DNA from: Sphingobacterium phlebotomi
GTDB lineage: Bacteria > Bacteroidota > Bacteroidia > Sphingobacteriales > Sphingobacteriaceae
Assembly: GCF_008180195.1 (NCBI RefSeq)
Contig: NZ_VTAV01000024.1
Coordinates: forward strand, 1 to 44,422
Length of the DNA: 44,422 bases
Reading direction: 5' to 3'
Positions 41,262 through 44,422 of the stretch are shown piece after piece. A program made the position numbers and the translations under genes. Below the pieces are notes generated by a model that searched no databases, was not told the origin of the DNA, and saw only the letters and a list, made by a program, of their open reading frames with translations. How positions within the stretch are numbered: the first letter of the stretch is position 1; the number at the start of each line of letters is the position of its first letter.

Positions 41262-42212
41262 ATGAGAAAAACAATTATACTATCGATTTTGTGCGTTGCC
41301 GCATTTATAGCGAATATACCGAAGACAGCAGCTTGTGATGTTTGCGGGTGCGGTGTAGGAAGCTACTACTTAGGCATCCTGCCGGATTTTAACAAACGTT
41401 TTATTGGGTTACGTTATCAGCAGAATAGATTACAGACCCATTTGGGCTCTAATGGTATCCGTACACCGAACTCAACCAATGAAATCTATCGAACCATGGA
41501 ATTGTGGGGCGCGTGGAACTTTGGAGAGCGCTGGCGGGCGATGGCGATCGTTCCGTACAGTTTCAACGAGAGAAGTATCGGAAACAGTGGCCTGGAAACC
41601 GGGAAGAAGAATGGTCTCGGCGATGTCGTTATTATGGGGCATTATAAAGTATTTGATGATGCACGGACGACGACATCTTATAAATTGCTCATGCAGTCCC
41701 TATGGGTTGGTGCCGGGATAAAAACTCCTACGGGTGAATACGATACTAGCGAGCAGTCCAGTGCAGAGATGGGCGCTCCGAACAACTTTCAATTGGGCAC
41801 GGTAAGTACCGATTTTATGGTCAATGCCGCTTATGACATCCGCTTGATGGATGCAGGTCTCAATGTAAATGCTACGTATAAGATCAATACAGAAAACAAG
41901 CACGACTATCGGTATGCCAACAAATTAACGGTAAATGCACTGGCCTACTATAAGTTTAATATCAAAAATAAGATCCGTATTTCACCCAATGCAGGTGTGC
42001 TATATGAAACCCAGCCGAAAGATGTGCTTTACAACCGCTTTGATATTGCGCAGTCCGGTGGACATTCCGCTATGGGTATTGCAGGTGTCGAGATCAATGT
42101 CGGGGCAATCTCAATCGGTGGAAATTTTCAGACGCCGATCAGCCAAAATCTTGCAGATGGACGTATAAAGGCGGAAAATCGTTTTATGACCCATGTGTCA
42201 TTCTCCTTTTAA
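41262..42212 (+). CDS. Outer-membrane beta-barrel protein of the copper locus
   Basis: I use the ATG at 41262, two codons after a TTG start of the longer frame. The product has a signal peptide (MRKTIILSILCVAAFIANIP), then CDVCGCGVGSYYLGILP right after cleavage. The rest alternates hydrophobic and polar residues in the manner of a transmembrane beta-barrel, ending in a strand with Phe (MTHVSFSF). It may be a porin or receptor that moves copper or a chelate. The N-terminal CxxCxC motif could bind metal. It is encoded after the two MbnP/MauG pairs and before the cytochrome c gene. Confidence 0.7.
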   Translation: MRKTIILSILCVAAFIANIPKTAACDVCGCGVGSYYLGILPDFNKRFIGLRYQQNRLQTHLGSNGIRTPNSTNEIYRTMELWGAWNFGERWRAMAIVPYSFNERSIGNSGLETGKKNGLGDVVIMGHYKVFDDARTTTSYKLLMQSLWVGAGIKTPTGEYDTSEQSSAEMGAPNNFQLGTVSTDFMVNAAYDIRLMDAGLNVNATYKINTENKHDYRYANKLTVNALAYYKFNIKNKIRISPNAGVLYETQPKDVLYNRFDIAQSGGHSAMGIAGVEINVGAISIGGNFQTPISQNLADGRIKAENRFMTHVSFSF

Positions 42213-42235
42213 TTTGGAAACTAAAATAAATAGAT

Positions 42236-42724
42236 ATGAAGAGATTAAATGTATTATTAACTGCTAGTCTTCTCGCAATCGCGATTGCCTGCAATAACAA
42301 TCCGAAGACCAGCGGTTCAGAAACTCCACAGGAGATAAAAACAGAGGAACCCAAAGACGTGGTTCTCCACGACTATCTCAAAGAAGGTAATAAAGGAATC
42401 GGACCAATTACCTCGTTTACGCAGCCTGAATTTGACCAAGCTGTCGCAGATGAAGGCAACAAGCTCTTTATCGTGAAGTGTACCATGTGCCATGAGTATG
42501 GCGAAGACAAACTAGGTCCAGCTTTGAAAGGCATTACAAAAAAGCGGACGCCTGAATGGATTCTGAATCTTATGCTGAATACCGAAGAAATGTTCGAAAA
42601 AGATCCTGATGCCTTAGCTCTGAAGGATACATATGAAAGCGCGATGGTAAGCATGGGTCTGAACGAACAGGAAGCCAAATCTATACTGGAATACTTAAGA
42701 CAGGAAGACGCAAAAACAAATTAA
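42236..42724 (+). CDS. Class I-like cytochrome c lipoprotein
   Basis: The 162-residue lipoprotein (signal ending AIAC) has one heme site, CTMCH, in LFIVKCTMCHEYGEDKLGPA, and a possible Met ligand in ESAMVSMGLNEQEAKSILEY. It is probably an electron carrier for the MauG-type enzymes, which need reductant or act with peroxide. It follows the outer-membrane gene by 23 nt and precedes the superoxide dismutase gene by 19 nt. Being small and single-heme, it is unlikely to be a catalytic enzyme. Confidence 0.82.
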   Translation: MKRLNVLLTASLLAIAIACNNNPKTSGSETPQEIKTEEPKDVVLHDYLKEGNKGIGPITSFTQPEFDQAVADEGNKLFIVKCTMCHEYGEDKLGPALKGITKKRTPEWILNLMLNTEEMFEKDPDALALKDTYESAMVSMGLNEQEAKSILEYLRQEDAKTN

Positions 42725-42743
42725 TAACTAAAATCTATTTATC

Positions 42744-43469
42744 ATGAAAACAACAAATAGAAGGAACTTTGTAAAAGGAAGTTTAACACTCGCTACAGGC
42801 CTATTGCTGACCAGTAAGACATTCGCAGGTAGTATTCTAGGATTAAGGGGAAAGAACAAATTTAGGTTCGAGTTATCAAAGCTTACCTATTCTTTTAGTG
42901 GTCTTGAACCTGTCATCGATGCAGCGACTATGCAGATTCATTATGAGCGTCATTATGGTACCTATGTTAAGAATGCCAACGAAGCGATTATGGAAGAAAA
43001 CATATCGGCAGGCAATGCAAAGGATTTATTTTCGGTGATATCCAACTATTCTACCAAACTCCGTAACAACGCAGGCGGAGCATTTAACCACGAGCTTTTT
43101 TGGTCTATTCTCCGTAAGCCGACGCAAAACAATGCGCCGACCGGAGCACTTGCTCAGGCTATTGACAGCAGTTTCGGTTCGTTCGAATCATTTAAGGAAG
43201 AATTTTCAAAAGCGGCAATGGGACAGTTTGGTTCCGGATGGGCATGGTTGGTCAAAGATGGTAATCAATTAAAAATTGGTGGAACGCCAAATCAGGAAAA
43301 TCCGTTGATGGATTTGTCTCCATTTAAAGGAACTCCTATTTTGGGACTCGATGTGTGGGAGCATGCTTATTATCTGAACTATCAGAACAAGCGCGCCGAC
43401 TATATCCATAAATGGTGGGAAGTAGTGAATTGGGAGCAAGTTTCGCAATACCATGTCCGCGTCGGATAA
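42744..43469 (+). CDS. sod: Exported Fe/Mn superoxide dismutase, C-terminus replaced
   Basis: The protein of 241 residues begins with a Tat-type signal (NRRNFVKG). Superoxide dismutase metal ligands are visible: His66 (IHYERHY), His116 (FNHELFW), and Asp203 and His207 (DVWEHAYYLNYQNKRADYI). It would remove superoxide in the periplasm, consistent with redox copper/heme chemistry next door. The final residues QYHVRVG come from antisense sequence of the module 6 LpxL-like gene, which begins near 43446. The native end (a few residues after NWEQVS) was replaced by the junction. The active site should be unaffected. Confidence 0.85.
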   Translation: MKTTNRRNFVKGSLTLATGLLLTSKTFAGSILGLRGKNKFRFELSKLTYSFSGLEPVIDAATMQIHYERHYGTYVKNANEAIMEENISAGNAKDLFSVISNYSTKLRNNAGGAFNHELFWSILRKPTQNNAPTGALAQAIDSSFGSFESFKEEFSKAAMGQFGSGWAWLVKDGNQLKIGGTPNQENPLMDLSPFKGTPILGLDVWEHAYYLNYQNKRADYIHKWWEVVNWEQVSQYHVRVG

Positions 43470-43758
43470 GTGCATGCGCCATCAATGCATATGGCCCAAT
43501 ATGGAAGCATGCCCATATCTTGGTACCGTTCACCCTGGGTAGCTGTTCTTCCAGCTGTGGTAGGAAGGTATTGTCGTGTTTGAAATATTCCTGTTGAAGA
43601 TATTGTTGATGGATGCTGATGATCCGCAATATGGATTCGTAGCGGTCTACTAATTTCCAGCAGTATAGCATGGAAGCCGCCTTGACACTTTGGTTCCAGA
43701 GGATGTGATCATTTTTTGCCGTAGGTATTGCCGGTAAAGTATTTGGTGTGCTGTTCAT
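43446..43758 (-). pseudogene. Module 6, LpxL-like gene reduced to its 5' third
   Basis: The first about 105 residues (MNSTPNTLPAIPTAKNDHIL to ALIRRGHGIA) match the family, including ACFHIGPY. Homology ends near 43446 inside the 3' end of the superoxide dismutase gene. Beyond that the frame runs antisense to the dismutase gene for 35 codons and is not meaningful. The 201-aa and 168-aa genes are absent. Confidence 0.75.
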
Positions 43759-43779
43759 AGTTGGTTTTAGTTCGTTAAA

Positions 43780-43800
43780 AAGGGTGTCCGGATCACCCTT
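43780..43800 (-). terminator. Module 6 attenuator-like hairpin
   Basis: The AAGGGTG/CACCCTT stem and TCCGGAT loop lie between the peptide gene and the truncated LpxL-like gene, followed by TTTTT on the minus strand. Confidence 0.55.
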
Positions 43801-43819
43801 ATCGTAGAATTAACTTGAT

Positions 43820-43942
43820 TTAAAGATAATACAGATTACATTTTTCTTTACTGTCTGACAGTAAAGCAAGACCTTCGTTTGCATCGAGTACATTCGAGGC
43901 TACCGCTGCTATGTGTTGGATTTCATGAATAAATTGTTCCAT
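43820..43942 (-). CDS. Module 6, 40-aa conserved peptide
   Basis: The frame is intact at 40 codons. It begins MEQFIHEIQHIAAVASNVLD, continues ANEGLALLSD and ends SKEKCNLYYL. It differs from the module 3 peptide at only two residues. It remains complete although the rest of the module is lost, as in modules 3 and 5. Confidence 0.6.
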   Translation of the reverse strand: MEQFIHEIQHIAAVASNVLDANEGLALLSDSKEKCNLYYL

Positions 43943-44128
43943 GTTCAATGTATGTTTTAGTTTATAAAAAGCACCTATCGATCCTGGATAGATTGCTGTG
44001 TGATCACGCAGCAAATATGCTGTATAAGGATAGAGAATTCCTAAAAAAATGTTGAACAGTAGAAAAACAGCAGTTTCGGCCCCGCGGAAAAAGGCTGAAC
44101 GGAAGAAAAGTGGGGGTTTGGGCGGAAA
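43943..44128 (-). promoter_or_regulatory. Module 6 conserved leader and promoter
   Basis: The leader has all elements: the GCTGTGTGATCACGCAGC palindrome, the CATATTTG box, TTTG 21 nt upstream and the GC-rich far end. It is directly preceded on the same strand by the terminator of the Rpn-like gene, so the module has its own transcription start. Confidence 0.6.
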
Positions 44129-44135
44129 ATTAAAG

Positions 44136-44164
44136 CAGGCACTTCCTTTATCAGAAAGTGCCTG
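44136..44164 (-). terminator. Intrinsic terminator of the Rpn-like gene
   Basis: On the minus strand CAGGCACTT pairs with AAGTGCCTG (9 bp perfect; plus 44136-44144 and 44156-44164), followed by CTTTAATTTT. A related but degraded sequence is next to module 4 at 27950-27970. Confidence 0.75.
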
Positions 44165-44191
44165 TGCTATATATTATTTATGGATAAAAAA

Positions 44192-44422
44192 CTATTTCAG
44201 TTTTTCGACCTGTTCAACGCTGAGTCCCAGACCTTTCGCTATATCTTCTACCGGAACGCCCATCTTTTTAAAATTTAATGCGGATTCCAGTTTCTCAGCC
44301 TCCGCTTTGGCTCGTTCTTCTAATCGACCTTTCTGGAGACCTTTTTGAAGTCCTTTTTGAAGTCCTTTCTGAAGTCCTTCCTCCAAACCTTGCCTCACAG
44401 CCGTAATCCGAATGCTCTCCGC
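44192..44422 (-). CDS. Rpn-family recombination-promoting nuclease, C-terminal part
   Basis: The frame is open to the right edge of the window, so the start lies outside. A GTG at 44398 is not convincing. The visible 76 residues contain the tandem repeat GLEEGLQKGLQKGLQKG, then a charged helix (GRLEERAKAEAEKLESALNF) and a short helical end (MGVPVEDIAKGLGLSVEQ). This is the characteristic tail of Rpn/PDDEXK_2 'transposase-like' nucleases, in which a repeat of GLxKG units precedes a helix-turn-helix-like end. The catalytic PD-(D/E)XK domain would be upstream. Rpn proteins promote RecA-independent recombination in E. coli, of interest beside a recombined module. Confidence 0.7.
   Translation of the reverse strand, partial: AESIRITAVRQGLEEGLQKGLQKGLQKGLQKGRLEERAKAEAEKLESALNFKKMGVPVEDIAKGLGLSVEQVEKLK

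Noticed and set aside
13185..44128. The repeated modules as insertion sequences or an integrated element.
   Set aside because: No transposase, integrase, terminal inverted repeats or target duplications were found. Left ends differ among copies and only the right (leader) end is consistent.
44334..44385. Short tandem repeats at the right edge, considered as a CRISPR-like or non-coding repeat.
   Set aside because: The 12-bp units are in frame and encode GLQKG repeats typical of the Rpn nuclease tail.

Overview
The window looks like a chromosomal accessory region of a Bacteroidota bacterium, most likely of the Sphingobacteriaceae (Sphingobacterium/Pedobacter type). The reasons are the AT-rich sequence, several perfect Bacteroidota -7 boxes (TAnnTTTG) in front of genes, little use of Shine-Dalgarno sites, and family content: MbnP/MauG pairs, DUF6934, a DUF6428-containing ars operon and ACR3. 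No rRNA, tRNA, CRISPR array, complete insertion sequence or integrase was seen.

Layout. (1) 1-8.8 kb: two small plus-strand genes (HTH-like protein, membrane protein) face a minus-strand cluster of four genes. These are a 204-aa membrane-anchored protein, an OLD-type AAA ATPase-TOPRIM nuclease, an unrecognised 455-aa protein and an HD-domain/Hsp90-type ATPase fusion. I read this as a candidate anti-phage system whose combination I do not recognise. (2) 9.0-12.8 kb: a convergent AAA-ATPase/subtilase pair resembling IetA/IetS. (3) 12.9-33.0 kb and 43.4-44.1 kb: six copies, all on the minus strand and in different states of decay, of one module. The full module has a conserved leader/promoter, a 40-codon peptide gene ending in Lys-Cys-Asn-aromatic residues, a conserved hairpin, a 318-aa LpxL/HtrB-like protein, a 201-aa protein and a 168-aa protein. 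Two copies also carry a PIN-toxin/HTH-antitoxin pair. Between copies lie a TlpA-like thioredoxin, VOC protein, decayed flavodoxin and GNAT genes, an arsenic resistance operon, an ECF-sigma operon with a serine hydrolase, remnants of a DUF3320 helicase/SIR2-like locus, and a DUF6934 gene pair. (4) 33.1-43.5 kb: an AraC regulator and a copper/heme export locus with two SCO proteins, two small Cys-motif proteins, a YtkA/FixH-like lipoprotein, two tandem MbnP-MauG pairs, an outer-membrane protein, a cytochrome c lipoprotein and a Tat-exported superoxide dismutase. The right edge holds the C-terminal part of an Rpn-type nuclease.

The modules appear to act as joints at which unrelated cargo has been swapped. 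Nearly every boundary between functional blocks falls inside or at the edge of a module, with truncated partners at the junction. The most novel items are the six-copy peptide/LpxL-like module and the OLD/HD-Hsp90 cluster. Functions for both are inference. Start codons were moved inward from the longest frame where a -7 box, an overlap or a signal peptide favoured it.
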